NCBI GenBank assembly: GCA_021812735.1
Contig: JAKAMV010000003.1
Location: 1 to 43,987 of the forward strand
Length of the DNA: 43,987 nt
Source: Chloroflexota bacterium
GTDB taxonomy: Bacteria > Chloroflexota > Limnocylindria > Limnocylindrales > CSP1-4
Reading direction: 5' to 3'
The notes beneath the pieces were generated by a model. That model did not search any database. It had not been told where the DNA came from and saw only the letters and a program-made list of their open reading frames with translations. The position numbers were made by a program, and so were the translations under genes. Numbering within the stretch: the stretch's first letter is position 1; each line of letters opens with the position of its first letter. Below are positions 15,047 to 23,293 of this stretch, piece after piece.

Positions 15047-16033
15047 CTACGCGCGGCCGCGATCCCGCCACATGTTGCGCAGCAGGAACGAGACGTTCGC
15101 GGGGCGCTCTGCCAACCGACGCATGAAGTACGGATACCACTCGCCGCCGAACGGGACGTAGACGCGGACGCGCCAGCCGGCGCCGACCAGCTGCTCCTGG
15201 AGGTCGCGCCGGATGCCGTAGAGCATCTGGAACTCGAACGCGTCGCGCGCGATGCCCTCGGCCTTGGCGACCTCGACCGCCCGCTTGATCAGCCGCACGT
15301 CGTGGGTGGCCAGCGCCGGGTACCGACCGGCGCGCAGGAGGCGGAGCATCAGCCGCTCGTACGCCTCGTCCACCTCGTGCTTCTCGGCGTACGCCACCGA
15401 GTGCGGCTCCTTGTAGGCGCCCTTGCACAGGCGGACGCGCCCGCCGGCCTCGATCATGGCCTCGACGTCGCGGTCGCTGCGCCGGAGCGCAGCCTGGATC
15501 ACCACGCCCACGTCGGCGCCGCTCGTCCCGTCTTCCTGGGCGCCCACCGGCCGCACCGACTGCCACAGCTCGAGCGTGTCGTCGGTGGTGGTGTGGTCCT
15601 CCATGTCGATCCGCACGAAGGCGCCGGTCTCGATCGCCTTGGCCACGATCCGGCCGATGTTCTCGCGGGCGAGCGCCGGGTCGATGGCGAGGCCCATCTG
15701 GCTGGGCTTGAGCGAGACGTTGCGGTCGAGGTCCGTCCCGGCGAGGGCGCCGAGCAGGGCGACGTAGCGGTCGGCCGCGGCGCGCGCGTCGGCCGCGTGC
15801 GTGACGGACTCGCCCAGGACGTCGACCGTGGTGCCCATGCCCGCCTCGTGCAGGCGGCGGATCGCGGGCAGGGCCTCGTCGAGGGATTCGCCTGAGATGA
15901 ACCGCCGCACCATGGGGCGAGTGACCGGAACGCGGGTGGCGAGCCGCCCAAGCGACTTCCGGTGCGAAAGCGCGAGCAGCGTCGACCGCATCGCGCGCTC
16001 GGCAAGGTCGTTGGCGGCGGTTTCACTCGGCAT
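15047..16033 (-). CDS. putB: Proline dehydrogenase (monofunctional, PutB-type)
   Basis: FAD-dependent oxidation of L-proline to pyrroline-5-carboxylate, passing electrons to the quinone pool. 328 residues forming one beta/alpha-barrel. Recognisable motifs are LKPSQMGLAID, VRIDMEDHTTTDDTLELW, GGRVRLCKGAYKEP, LATHD, FEFQMLYGIRRDLQ and the C-terminal YVPFGGEWYPYFMRRLAERPANV with the family's YxRR substrate-binding arginines. GAGG lies before ATG 16033. No P5C dehydrogenase gene is adjacent. proC, the reverse biosynthetic step, lies 1.3 kb away in the same direction but with its own promoter. Confidence 0.94.
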   Translation of the reverse strand: MPSETAANDLAERAMRSTLLALSHRKSLGRLATRVPVTRPMVRRFISGESLDEALPAIRRLHEAGMGTTVDVLGESVTHAADARAAADRYVALLGALAGTDLDRNVSLKPSQMGLAIDPALARENIGRIVAKAIETGAFVRIDMEDHTTTDDTLELWQSVRPVGAQEDGTSGADVGVVIQAALRRSDRDVEAMIEAGGRVRLCKGAYKEPHSVAYAEKHEVDEAYERLMLRLLRAGRYPALATHDVRLIKRAVEVAKAEGIARDAFEFQMLYGIRRDLQEQLVGAGWRVRVYVPFGGEWYPYFMRRLAERPANVSFLLRNMWRDRGRA

Positions 16034-16056
16034 GCAAGACCTCAGGGTCAACAGGG

Positions 16057-16069
16057 GGACGTTACGTCC
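16057..16069 (-). promoter_or_regulatory. Palindromic operator candidate before proline dehydrogenase
   Basis: GGACGT-T-ACGTCC, perfect 6-bp arms, centred 30 nt upstream of the ATG. On the minus strand it contains TAACGT, which could serve as the -10 box, so a bound repressor would block transcription. The regulator is not identified. Confidence 0.4.
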
Positions 16070-16501
16070 TCGGCTCCATCGGCAGCATCCACCTCGGCGC
16101 TGAGGCGGACGGCGACCCCGGCGACATCTCCACAGGCGATCGTGCTCGTCATCCCGAGCGGTCTCCAAGCGGGATGCCCGCGGTCTCGGACGCGCTGTGC
16201 GCGCAGCGGCAGGCGGCCTCGGGCCCGTTCGCCGCGAGGACGTCGCGGCCGAGGCGGCCGTTGCCCGCGCGTTCCGGTGCGGCATCCCCTGCATCCGCAC
16301 CGACTGGCCTTCGAGGATCCACAACTCGTTCGGATCGGTCGTCAGCCGGGCGGCGACGGGGCGTGTCCATCGCGGCGAAGCATAGTGCGCAGCCCGTCGC
16401 CGGCGGGCAGTCGCTTCGACGGCTAGATTCCGGGCCATGCGGTCCCTCCGGACCGTGACGTCGCAGCGCCGGCCGGCCGCGACCGGGCCGGGGAGGACAG
16501 C
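16070..16501. other. Gap without a convincing gene
   Basis: About 430 bp. Several frames stay open because of the base composition, but none has a ribosome-binding site or recognisable protein. A TAGATT box near 16421-16426 may be the promoter of the downstream small membrane protein gene, which is preceded by GGGGAGGACAGC. Confidence 0.45.
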
Positions 16502-16966
16502 ATGGCCATCGACTACCAGCACATCACGCACCCGCACATCGCCCTGCGCAGGAAGAGCGGACCGCCCAAGACAGGCGGGGGGGCGACCGGGTTCAACGGC
16601 CGGCTGGCGGTGATCCTGACCAGCGTCGTCGGGACGATGTGGTGCGCCTACGCATTCGCGGTGCTGGCCCTGGTGGCCCTGCCGTCGGCCGTCCAGCAGG
16701 GCAGCGTCCTCGCCCTGGTCACCTGGGTCAGCCAGACGTTCATCCAGTTGGTGATGCTGTCGGTCATCATGGTGGGCCAGGCGATCATGTCGAAGGCGTC
16801 CGACGAGCGCGCCGAGATGACCTACAAGGACGCGGACGCCACCTTCCACGAGTCCGAGCAGATCCAGGAGCACCTCAAGGCGCAGGACGCGGCGCTCGAC
16901 TCGCTGCTCAGCAAAGTGGCGGCGCTCGAGGCCTCGCTCGAGGCGGCGCTCGGGGCGAAGGGATAG
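16502..16966 (+). CDS. Two-helix membrane protein with C-terminal coiled coil (DUF1003-like)
   Basis: 154 residues. A short basic N-terminus is followed by two hydrophobic helices (about 35-60 and 66-92), separated by a tight turn, and then a charged helix (about 95-150, SKASDERAEMTYKDADATFHESEQIQEH...) rich in heptad-like Ala/Leu spacing. DUF1003 proteins have the same plan: two helices, a polar segment with Asp-Arg/Glu, then a coiled coil. I therefore place it near that family, but the match is by layout, not by signature. GGGGAGGAC lies in front of the ATG. Function unknown. Confidence 0.75.
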   Translation: MAIDYQHITHPHIALRRKSGPPKTGGGATGFNGRLAVILTSVVGTMWCAYAFAVLALVALPSAVQQGSVLALVTWVSQTFIQLVMLSVIMVGQAIMSKASDERAEMTYKDADATFHESEQIQEHLKAQDAALDSLLSKVAALEASLEAALGAKG

Positions 16967-16982
16967 CGGGGGCGGCGCTCAG

Positions 16983-17055
16983 TCGGCGCCTCCGCGGGGT
17001 CCGCGCGTGGCCGACTCCGCGGGGTCCGCGCTCGGCCGGCGCCTCCGCGGGAGTG
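16983..17055. repeat. Imperfect tandem repeats, GC-rich
   Basis: CTCCGCGGGGTCCGCGC occurs at 16990-17006 and 17015-17031, with a third partial copy from 17043, at a 25-28 bp period. They lie in a 361-bp gap between the two-helix protein and proC. Nothing else is recognised there. Confidence 0.6.
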
Positions 17056-17327
17056 CGCTCCCTCGTGGCGCGCGAGCTCCACCTCGAGCCACCAGCTCCA
17101 CCTGGGCGGCGGATCACCACACAGTCGCCGCGTGGCTGCTGGGCGAGCCGAGCGGCGGTTTCCGATCCATACAGTCGCCAGGCGGGCGGCAGGACCCGAT
17201 TCGCGTGTCCAGTCGGTCGAGCGAGGCGCACACCAGTCCCCCGGTGGCGATATGGGGTTGACCAGCGCCCTGACCGATCGCGGGCCGCGTTTGCGGAGGG
17301 TCGGGCCGCGCCGACGGCCGGCTCGGC

Positions 17328-18191
17328 TCAGTGCGCCTTCTTGCCCCCGTTCGCGCCCAGCTGCGCCTCGAGCTCGTCGCCCAGCTCAACCGTGCGGCGG
17401 AATGCGGCCCACACAGCCTCCGAGAGGACCGTGCGCAGGCGGCCGGACTCCAGCTCGTGGAGGGCCGCCGCGGAGGTGCCGCCCGGTGAGGTCACCATGT
17501 TCCGCAGGACGGCGGGGTGGTCGCCCGACTGCTTCGCGAAGCGCGTGGACCCCTCAAGCGTCTCGATCACGAGGTCGTGCGCGATGTGGCGCGGGAAGCC
17601 GAGGTGGACCGCCGCGTCGATCAGCGCCTCCATCACGAGGAACACATAGGCGGGCCCGGTGCCGGACACGGCGGTGGCCATCGCCACCCACTTCTCGTCC
17701 TCGACCTGGAGCTCGGCGCCCAGCGCGGACAGGAGGGCCTTCGCCTGCGCCCGCTGCTCGTCGGTGGTGGCGGGCGTGGCGTACCAGACGGTCATCCCGG
17801 CACCGATCCGGGCCGGCGTGTTGGGCATCGCCCGGACAACCTGGTCGTGGCCCAGCGCCGACACCAGCGCCACCGACGTGGGGCCAGCGAGGACCGACAG
17901 GACCACCTGCCCCTGGCGGAGGTGCGGCCCGATCTCACGGCCGACCTTGGCCAGCATCTGCGGCTTGACCGCCAGGATGACCACGTCAGCGCCCTGGACC
18001 GCCTCGACATTGGAGGCGACGGTGCGGATGCCGTGGGTCCCGGCCAGCGCAGCGCGACGCTCGGTCCGCGGGTGGCTGGCGACGATCTGGCTCGGCTCGA
18101 CCAGCCTGCCGTCGAGCAGGCCGAAGATCATGGCCTCGGCCATGACGCCCGAGCCGACGGTCGCGATGGTCCTGTTCGCGAGGGGGGACAT
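17328..18191 (-). CDS. proC: Pyrroline-5-carboxylate reductase (ProC)
   Basis: NAD(P)H-dependent last step of proline synthesis. 287 residues. The Rossmann start is VGSGVMAEAM, with VILAVKPQML (40-110 region) and RAMPNTPARIGAGMT, then the dimerisation domain with TAVSGTGPAYVFLVMEALIDAA and NMVTSPGGTSAAALHELE, all hallmarks of ProC. TATCCT lies 8 nt before ATG 18191 on the minus strand, so a promoter may exist inside the 32-nt gap after the methyltransferase gene. Confidence 0.95.
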   Translation of the reverse strand: MSPLANRTIATVGSGVMAEAMIFGLLDGRLVEPSQIVASHPRTERRAALAGTHGIRTVASNVEAVQGADVVILAVKPQMLAKVGREIGPHLRQGQVVLSVLAGPTSVALVSALGHDQVVRAMPNTPARIGAGMTVWYATPATTDEQRAQAKALLSALGAELQVEDEKWVAMATAVSGTGPAYVFLVMEALIDAAVHLGFPRHIAHDLVIETLEGSTRFAKQSGDHPAVLRNMVTSPGGTSAAALHELESGRLRTVLSEAVWAAFRRTVELGDELEAQLGANGGKKAH

Positions 18192-18199
18192 CGCGACGG

Positions 18200-18205
18200 A
18201 GGATA
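18200..18205 (-). promoter_or_regulatory. -10 box of proC (leaderless)
   Basis: Minus-strand TATCCT, 8 nt before ATG 18191. It would let proC be transcribed apart from the upstream methyltransferase gene. Confidence 0.4.
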
Positions 18206-18223
18206 CCACCGCGAATCCGGCGG

Positions 18224-19084
18224 TCAGCCAGCCTTGGCGGCGGCGGTGAGGAAGAACCGGCCGGTCGAGCGCACCGCAACTCCGGAGAAGCCCGCGCGGG
18301 CGAGCGCCGCCTCCATCACCTCGGGGTCGTGGAACGTCCAGGGGACATCGGGCGGCGGTCCGCCGCCGAGGTCGCGCCGGAGGTCGATGACCGCGAGCGC
18401 TCCCCCAGTCCGCAGCCGAGCGCGGAGTGACGCGGCGGCGGGGTCGAGTCCCGCCCCGCGCACTCGCCCGAGGAGGAAGGCGGCCACCAGCGCGTCGAAG
18501 CCGGGCTCGCCCGGCTCGGACGGCGCCCACGGGTCCGCCGTGTGGAGGTGGGCGCGCAGCCGGTGCGCCACCAGCCGAGCACGGGCGACGCCGAGCGCCG
18601 CGCCGTCCGGATCCGACGCATGCAGCTCCCCTCGGTCGGCGAGGAGCGGCGAGAAGAAGCCCACGCCGGCGGCCGGCTCGAGGATGCGCCCCGCGAGCGG
18701 CTGCGCGTCGAGCCAGCGCGTGACCATGTCCAACTCCGCGGCCCACGCCGTGTCGTGGATCGCACCGCGCTCGAACTGGCCGCCCCGCAGGAACCAGTCG
18801 CTCGGGAACGCCGGTGCGATCCGCGGCCGGCGCGCGGGAGCGAGGGGCGCGGATGCGGGGCGCCCCGGCCCTCGACCGTCGGCCACGGCTCCGTGCGCAG
18901 ACGAAGTGGCCGACGCGGCTCGCTCCGCCAACGCCGTCCGCAGCCGTCCGCGGAGGAACGCGTTCGTGCCGACGCGGCCGAGGCAGGTCGGGCAGAGCTG
19001 CGCCCACGCCTCGAGATCGCCGGGCCCGCGGGCGCTCCAGGCGGCGCCACACCACAGGCACGCGAATTCGGCGTGGTACGGCAT
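18224..19084 (-). CDS. Class I SAM-dependent methyltransferase with N-terminal zinc ribbon
   Basis: 286 residues. The N-terminus has a C4 zinc ribbon (CLWC at 9-12, CPTC at 31-34), then a linker rich in Ala/Pro and a methyltransferase core. Motif I is ILEPAAGVGFFSPLL, followed by an acidic ASDPDG at the end of strand 2, FDALVAAFLLGRV as motif IV region, and GGALAVIDLRRDL. This looks like a small-molecule or protein methyltransferase. The substrate is not inferable. Pairing of a zinc ribbon with a methyltransferase suggests nucleic acid or protein recognition. It lies 32 nt upstream of proC and 26 nt after the BtuF-like gene. Confidence 0.75.
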   Translation of the reverse strand: MPYHAEFACLWCGAAWSARGPGDLEAWAQLCPTCLGRVGTNAFLRGRLRTALAERAASATSSAHGAVADGRGPGRPASAPLAPARRPRIAPAFPSDWFLRGGQFERGAIHDTAWAAELDMVTRWLDAQPLAGRILEPAAGVGFFSPLLADRGELHASDPDGAALGVARARLVAHRLRAHLHTADPWAPSEPGEPGFDALVAAFLLGRVRGAGLDPAAASLRARLRTGGALAVIDLRRDLGGGPPPDVPWTFHDPEVMEAALARAGFSGVAVRSTGRFFLTAAAKAG

Positions 19085-19110
19085 GGCTCCGTTCGCCCGC
19101 TCGACCGCGC

Positions 19111-20001
19111 TCAGCCGACCCGCACGAAGCTGTCGTTCGGCGCCAGCCCGTCGAACGCCTTGGGGTCCACGATCTCGGCCAGCACCTCGATCCCGTCCAC
19201 GATCCGCGGGCCAGGCCGCCAGAAGTACGACGAGCCGTCGACGGCGAACACCCGTCCGGCGCGCACGGCCTGCAGATCTGCCCAGCCGTCGGGTCTGGGG
19301 AGGGCCTCCCAAGCGACGACCGTCTGCGCCAGGTCCATCCCGGCCGGCATCAGCACGATGATCTCGGGGTCCACCTCGCGCAGGGCGGCCCACGAGGTGG
19401 GCGATGGCCGCTCATGCTCCCGACCGAGGAGCTCCCAGCCGCCCGCGAGGCGTACCTGCTCGGGGATCCAGCGGCCGACGGCGGTCGGCGGCTCGAGCCA
19501 CTCGAGGGCCGCGAGCCTCGGCGCGCCGAAGCCGTGGTCCCGTCGCGCCACCACGATCCCCTCGATGGCCTGCAGGCGCTCGCGCAGGCCAACCACCACG
19601 TCCATCGCCTCGTCCTCGGCCTCGGTCATCGCCCCCACGGTCTGGACGGCGTTGAGCACCCCCTCCACAGACAGCGGGTCGAGGCTCAGGACCGAGACCT
19701 CCTCGTCGATGTCGTCGGCGATCCCGCGCAGCTCGCGGGGTCTCACGGCGCACACCCGGTTGACGTCCGAGTGGATCACGAGATCGGGGTCTGCCGCGGC
19801 GAGGGCGTCGCGGTCGAGCTCGAGCAGCACGGGACCGGGCGGGCCGGACGCCGGGGGGCGGGCCGGACGCCGCGCGACCACGGGCACGGCCCGCGCCTCG
19901 GGCGGCCAGTCGCAGTAGGCCGTGGCGCCCACCAGCTCGTCGCCGAGGCCGAGCGCGAAGACGATCTCGGTGGCGGCCGGGTGAAGGGAGACGATGCGCA
20001 C
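19111..20001 (-). CDS. BtuF-like periplasmic-binding-fold protein without signal peptide
   Basis: 296 residues of the helical-backbone metal/cobalamin receptor fold (PF01497). It starts directly with the domain (RIVSLHPAATEIVFALGLGDELVGAT) and shows LVIHSDV, WLEPP, WELLGR and DPEIIVLMPAGM...WADLQAVRAGRVFAVDGSSYFWRPGPRIVDGIEVLAEIV. No signal peptide or lipobox exists, because GTG 20001 immediately precedes the first strand and TAGACT lies just 6 nt upstream. It is therefore probably cytosolic, unlike true BtuF. No BtuCD transporter is present nearby. Ligand unknown; cobalamin or a related corrinoid is the first guess. Confidence 0.85.
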   Translation of the reverse strand: MRIVSLHPAATEIVFALGLGDELVGATAYCDWPPEARAVPVVARRPARPPASGPPGPVLLELDRDALAAADPDLVIHSDVNRVCAVRPRELRGIADDIDEEVSVLSLDPLSVEGVLNAVQTVGAMTEAEDEAMDVVVGLRERLQAIEGIVVARRDHGFGAPRLAALEWLEPPTAVGRWIPEQVRLAGGWELLGREHERPSPTSWAALREVDPEIIVLMPAGMDLAQTVVAWEALPRPDGWADLQAVRAGRVFAVDGSSYFWRPGPRIVDGIEVLAEIVDPKAFDGLAPNDSFVRVG

Positions 20002-20007
20002 GGGCCC

Positions 20008-20013
20008 AGTCTA
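20008..20013 (-). promoter_or_regulatory. -10 box of the BtuF-like gene (leaderless)
   Basis: Minus-strand TAGACT, 6 nt before GTG 20001. It excludes a longer N-terminus that could carry a signal peptide. Confidence 0.45.
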
Positions 20014-20069
20014 CGGGCGGCGGCTCAAGCGGGGCTCCGCCCCGAACCGCCTCGTCCGGGTATCGAAAA

Positions 20070-20094
20070 CGGCCCCGCAGCATCTGCGGGGCCG
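20070..20094 (-). terminator. Rho-independent terminator of the ferredoxin gene
   Basis: Perfect 11-bp stem CGGCCCCGCAG / CTGCGGGGCCG with a 3-nt loop, followed on the minus strand by TTTTC. It begins 31 nt after the ferredoxin stop. Confidence 0.85.
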
Positions 20095-20124
20095 TGCCGA
20101 GGGGCCGGCGAGCCGGCCGAGGCG

Positions 20125-20415
20125 TCAGCCGCGCGGCTTGAGCGCGTCGAGGGCAGCTCGGGCCGCGGCCTTGTCCTGGTACCACTGCGCGTTGATCGGC
20201 GTGTAGCCGGTCCACTCGGCCGGGACGCTCTCCTCCGGGAAGATCGCGTTCACGGGGCACTCGGGCTCGCACGCGCCGCAGTCGATGCACTCGTTCGGGT
20301 CGATGTAGAGCATGCGGTCCGTGCCCTCGTCCAGGTGGATGCAGTCCACGGGGCAGACCGACACGCACGCGGTGTCCATGACGTCGACGCAGGGCTCGGC
20401 GATCACATACGCCAT
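20125..20415 (-). CDS. fdxA: 7Fe/8Fe ferredoxin (FdxA-like)
   Basis: 96-residue low-potential electron carrier. The N-terminus AYVIAEPCVDVMDTACVSVCPVDCIH carries the Cys spacing of a 3Fe-4S/4Fe-4S (FdxA-type) cluster site, and CIDCGACEPECPV gives the second cluster. A ~40-residue C-terminal extension follows, as in actinobacterial FdxA. AGGAGA lies 9 nt before ATG 20415. It is a good candidate electron partner for KorAB, though the genes are 8 kb apart. It is monocistronic, since a strong terminator follows. Confidence 0.95.
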   Translation of the reverse strand: MAYVIAEPCVDVMDTACVSVCPVDCIHLDEGTDRMLYIDPNECIDCGACEPECPVNAIFPEESVPAEWTGYTPINAQWYQDKAAARAALDALKPRG

Positions 20416-20632
20416 CTGGGATTGTCTCCTGATCAAAGTCGCGGCTGATACATCGGACGAGCCGAGTCTGCCTCGAAGCGTAGCACCGCGTGGGACGCGG
20501 GGAGCGCCATTGCGGGCCGGCCTGGGCGCGTCGCGGGTGCGCTCCACGGCTCGCCGTGGGTCACCGGTTGCTGCTGCCGACGCGAGGCGCGGAATGCGGT
20601 CGAGGGAGCCGGCGCGGGCCGCCGCAGCGCGC

Positions 20633-21535
20633 ATGACGTCCACGACGATCCAGGCGCCGCCGCAGGGTCTGCGGCGGCGCCTGCTCGCGCGCCTCTACCG
20701 GCACCCCAGGCTGCAGCTGGCGCTGCTGCTCGCGCCGCCCACCGGCTGGTTCGGCGCCGTCTACCTCGGCTCACTGGCAGTCCTGTTCGTGGCCGCCTTC
20801 TGGTACCTCGACCCGCTGACGTCGGCCATCAAGCACGACCTGACGCTCAAGAACTTCGAGACGCTCGTCTCGAACTCGGTCTACCGGACGGTCACTCTCC
20901 GCACTGTGGGGATCGCGGCGCTGGTCACCGTTCTCGATGCGCTGCTGGCGTTCCCGGTCGCCTACTTCATGGCGCGGTACGCCGGGCCGCGCACCCGGGC
21001 GATGATGTTCATCCTCGTGCTGCTGCCGCTGTGGTCGAGCTATCTGGTCCGCGTCTACGCGTGGCGGGTCATCCTAGGCAACGGCGGTCCGTTCGAGTGG
21101 ACGCTCCAGCAGGTGGGCATCCCCAATGCGGTCCTCTACCCGAGCGACCTGGCGATCCCCATCGTCTTCACCTACATCTGGCTGCCGTACATGATCCTGC
21201 CCATCTACGCGGGCCTCGAGCGGCTCCCGACCTCGCTCCTCGAGGCGTCCGGAGACCTCGGCGCACGACCCGCGATGACCTTCCGGCGCGTGGTCCTGCC
21301 GCTGGTGTTCCCGGCGGTCGTCGCGGGGTCGATCTTCACGTTCAGCCTGACGCTGGGCGACTACATCACGCCGGGCCTGGTGTCCAACAGCCAGTTCATC
21401 GGCAATGTGATCTACGACAGCCAGGGCGTGTCCGGCAATGTCCCGTTCGCGGCAGCGTACGCCACCGTCCCGGTGCTGATCATGGCCCTCTACCTCGTCG
21501 CTGCGCGCCGGCTGGGCGCGTTCGACGCGCTCTAG
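20633..21535 (+). CDS. ABC transporter permease, PotB-like
   Basis: 300-residue inner-membrane permease of the polyamine/iron/phosphonate type with about six helices. The cytoplasmic EAA loop is seen as ...LLEASGDLGARPAMTFRRVVLPLVFPAVVAG, and LGDYITPGLVSN and QFIGNVIYDS are typical of PotB. ATG 20633 gives a ~40-residue N-terminal segment before the first helix. The next permease starts 9 nt after the stop. No ATPase or substrate-binding protein is near, so the transporter must use components encoded elsewhere. Confidence 0.92.
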   Translation: MTSTTIQAPPQGLRRRLLARLYRHPRLQLALLLAPPTGWFGAVYLGSLAVLFVAAFWYLDPLTSAIKHDLTLKNFETLVSNSVYRTVTLRTVGIAALVTVLDALLAFPVAYFMARYAGPRTRAMMFILVLLPLWSSYLVRVYAWRVILGNGGPFEWTLQQVGIPNAVLYPSDLAIPIVFTYIWLPYMILPIYAGLERLPTSLLEASGDLGARPAMTFRRVVLPLVFPAVVAGSIFTFSLTLGDYITPGLVSNSQFIGNVIYDSQGVSGNVPFAAAYATVPVLIMALYLVAARRLGAFDAL

Positions 21536-21544
21536 GGGATCGCC

Positions 21545-22330
21545 GTGGGACGACGCCTCGTGGGCCTCGCGACGATCGGGGTGTTCGCCTTCCTGTACCT
21601 GCCGATCGCGACGATCTTCCTCTACAGCTTCAACGCGGACCGGGGCCAGTCCTGGCCGATCACCGACTGGACCCTGCACTGGTACGCGGACGCGATCGGC
21701 AACCAGGACATCCTCGACGCCCTGGTCCTGACGCTCCAGGCGGCCGCCAGCGCCACCACGATCGCGCTCGTCCTCGGCTCGCTGGCGGCCTTCGCCGTCC
21801 ACCGGTTCCGGTTCTTCGGGCGCGACGCCGTGTCGTTCGTGCTGCTGCTGCCGATCGCGCTGCCGGGCATCGTGACCGGCATGGCGCTCAACGCCACCTA
21901 CAACACGGCGCACGTCCCGTTCAGCCTGGCCACGATCATCATCGGCCACGCCACGTTCTGCGTGGTCACGGTCTACAACAACGTCGTCGCCCGGCTGCGG
22001 CGCTCCTCGCGATCGATCGAGGAGGCGTCCATGGACCTCGGCGCCGACACGTGGCAGACATTCCGCTACGTCACGCTGCCGGTGATCCGCACCGCGCTGC
22101 TGGCGGGTGGCCTGCTGGCCTTCGCCCTGTCGTTTGACGAGGTGATCGTCACCACGTTCACGGCCGGCACGCAGCAGACACTGCCGATCTGGATCCTCGC
22201 CAACCTGCGCCTGCCCAACCAGCGCCCGCTGGTCAACGTGGTGGCCGTGCTGGTGATCCTGGCGTCCGCGATCCCGGTATACCTGGCCCAGCGCCTGACG
22301 AACGAGAGCGGCCCGACCGGGCGAACCTAG
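21545..22330 (+). CDS. ABC transporter permease, PotC-like
   Basis: 261 residues, six helices, partner of the upstream permease. The EAA loop is IEEASMDLGADTWQTFRYVTLPVIRTALLAG, followed by LSFDEVIVTTFTAGTQQTLPIWI, which is strongly PotC-like (spermidine/putrescine family). GTG 21545 is preceded by GGGGATC. The operon stops after this gene; the following 711 bp hold no ORF that could be the binding protein. Substrate is therefore uncertain (polyamine or similar). Confidence 0.92.
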   Translation: MGRRLVGLATIGVFAFLYLPIATIFLYSFNADRGQSWPITDWTLHWYADAIGNQDILDALVLTLQAAASATTIALVLGSLAAFAVHRFRFFGRDAVSFVLLLPIALPGIVTGMALNATYNTAHVPFSLATIIIGHATFCVVTVYNNVVARLRRSSRSIEEASMDLGADTWQTFRYVTLPVIRTALLAGGLLAFALSFDEVIVTTFTAGTQQTLPIWILANLRLPNQRPLVNVVAVLVILASAIPVYLAQRLTNESGPTGRT

Positions 22331-22830
22331 CCTCGTGCGCCGGCGCCGCTACCAGCGTCGGCTCGACTCCGCCGCCCCGATGTTCTCACGACGCGTCTGG
22401 GCGCCCGTCACTGCCATCGCTTCGCCGTCTCCGCCACCAGTACCACTGCCAGCGCCATCCACGGCGCGAGCGCCGCTGCCGCACCTCGTACGCGAACCAG
22501 CACCAAAGCCTCCTGGCCCGGAACGCCGGGCTGCGCTGCCGCCAGCGGTCGCTCCTCGGGTGCCCTCGACCTGGCCTGCGGAAGGCGCAGCCTACGCAGA
22601 CCCGCTTAGCAGGGGCTTATCTGCGGCCGGTTGCCTGCAGCCTGTCGCTGCCTCGCCCCCATCGCTGATCCGCCCCCGCCCCGAGTCGGCTCTCGGCGGA
22701 GGTCCGCTGCACGACATCGGTTCGGACCCGGAGAGTCGGCGTGGAATCGGCGCGAGCGGCCGGAAATCGGCGCGGACTGGCCGGGCTCCGGCCATCCCGA
22801 CGGTGGCGCCGGAGCGCGCTCTGCTGCACC

Positions 22831-22973
22831 CAGCGACTCAACGATGCGGTGCCCGCACGAATCGATCGCCCCGCGATGCAATCGTGCGCCGTTCAGCTCG
22901 CGGTCCGCTCGCCTGCGCACGACTGCGACGGCAGCGGACCCGCTCGTGCGGCCAGCGCACCGTTGAGTCGCTG
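22831..22973. repeat. 143-bp element with 30-bp terminal inverted repeats
   Basis: The arms 22831-22860 and 22944-22973 match as inverted repeats at 27 of 30 positions; they start CAGCGACTCAACG and end CCGCACGA. Inside them a second inverted repeat, GCAATCGTGCGC versus GCGCACGACTGC, sits symmetrically. The A-C mismatches of the plus strand become G-U pairs on the minus strand, so a folded RNA read from the minus strand would be more stable. It could be a small non-autonomous transposable element (MITE) or a structured RNA. No target duplication was identified. Confidence 0.5.
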
Positions 22974-22979
22974 AGCGCA

Positions 22980-23030
22980 AGGCCTGCGCGGCGCGGGGGC
23001 GGACCGGCGCGAGGCCTGCGCGGCGCGGGG
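22980..23030. repeat. Two direct repeats, 32-bp period
   Basis: AGGCCTGCGCGGCGCGGGG occurs from 22980 and again from 23012. Probably a local duplication downstream of the YHS gene. Confidence 0.6.
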
Positions 23031-23041
23031 CGAGGAGCGGG

Positions 23042-23215
23042 TTACATCCCCTCGGGGACGTAGCTCGGGTCGAGGTACTTGTCCGGGTCGTCCTTGAACT
23101 CGAGCAGGCAGCCCTTGCCGCAGAACCAGTACGTCTGCCCCTCGTGCTCGAGGGAGAGCTGGGACTTCTCGGTGTCCACGCCCATGCCGCAGACGGGGTC
23201 CTTCACGATGGCCAT
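23042..23215 (-). CDS. YHS domain protein
   Basis: 57 residues consisting only of a YHS (TRASH-like) metal-binding domain: VKDPVCGMGVDTEKS then YWFCGKGCLLEFKDDPDKY. The Cys residues (DPVCGM and FCGKGC) are the metal ligands, often Cu or Zn. In copper ATPases this domain sits at the N-terminus; here it stands alone. GAGGAG precedes the ATG. The nearby copper-oxidase block (from 24624) suggests copper handling, but that is inference. Confidence 0.9.
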   Translation of the reverse strand: MAIVKDPVCGMGVDTEKSQLSLEHEGQTYWFCGKGCLLEFKDDPDKYLDPSYVPEGM

Positions 23216-23293
23216 CGGCGAATGCTCCTCGGTTGCCGCCGGAGACACGCCCGCCCGGCGCGCGGATGCCCCCGAGGCTACCCCAGCCGGGAG

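Larger units (their letters stand above)
22331..23041. other. 711-bp gap with no gene
   Basis: No frame shows coding character in either strand. The base composition is less codon-biased than the neighbours. It contains the 143-bp inverted-repeat element at 22831-22973 and two direct repeats just before the YHS gene. An AATCGGCGCG repeat occurs twice near 22743-22780. This could be a degraded gene or an RNA region. Confidence 0.5.

Noticed and set aside
16082..16450. Open frames in all directions before the small membrane protein
   Set aside because: No Shine-Dalgarno, no recognisable domain and residue composition typical of GC-rich noise.
22335..23063. 242-codon plus-strand frame in the 711-bp gap
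   Set aside because: Pro/Arg/Ala-rich, no motif, no ribosome-binding site and it runs across the YHS gene on the other strand.
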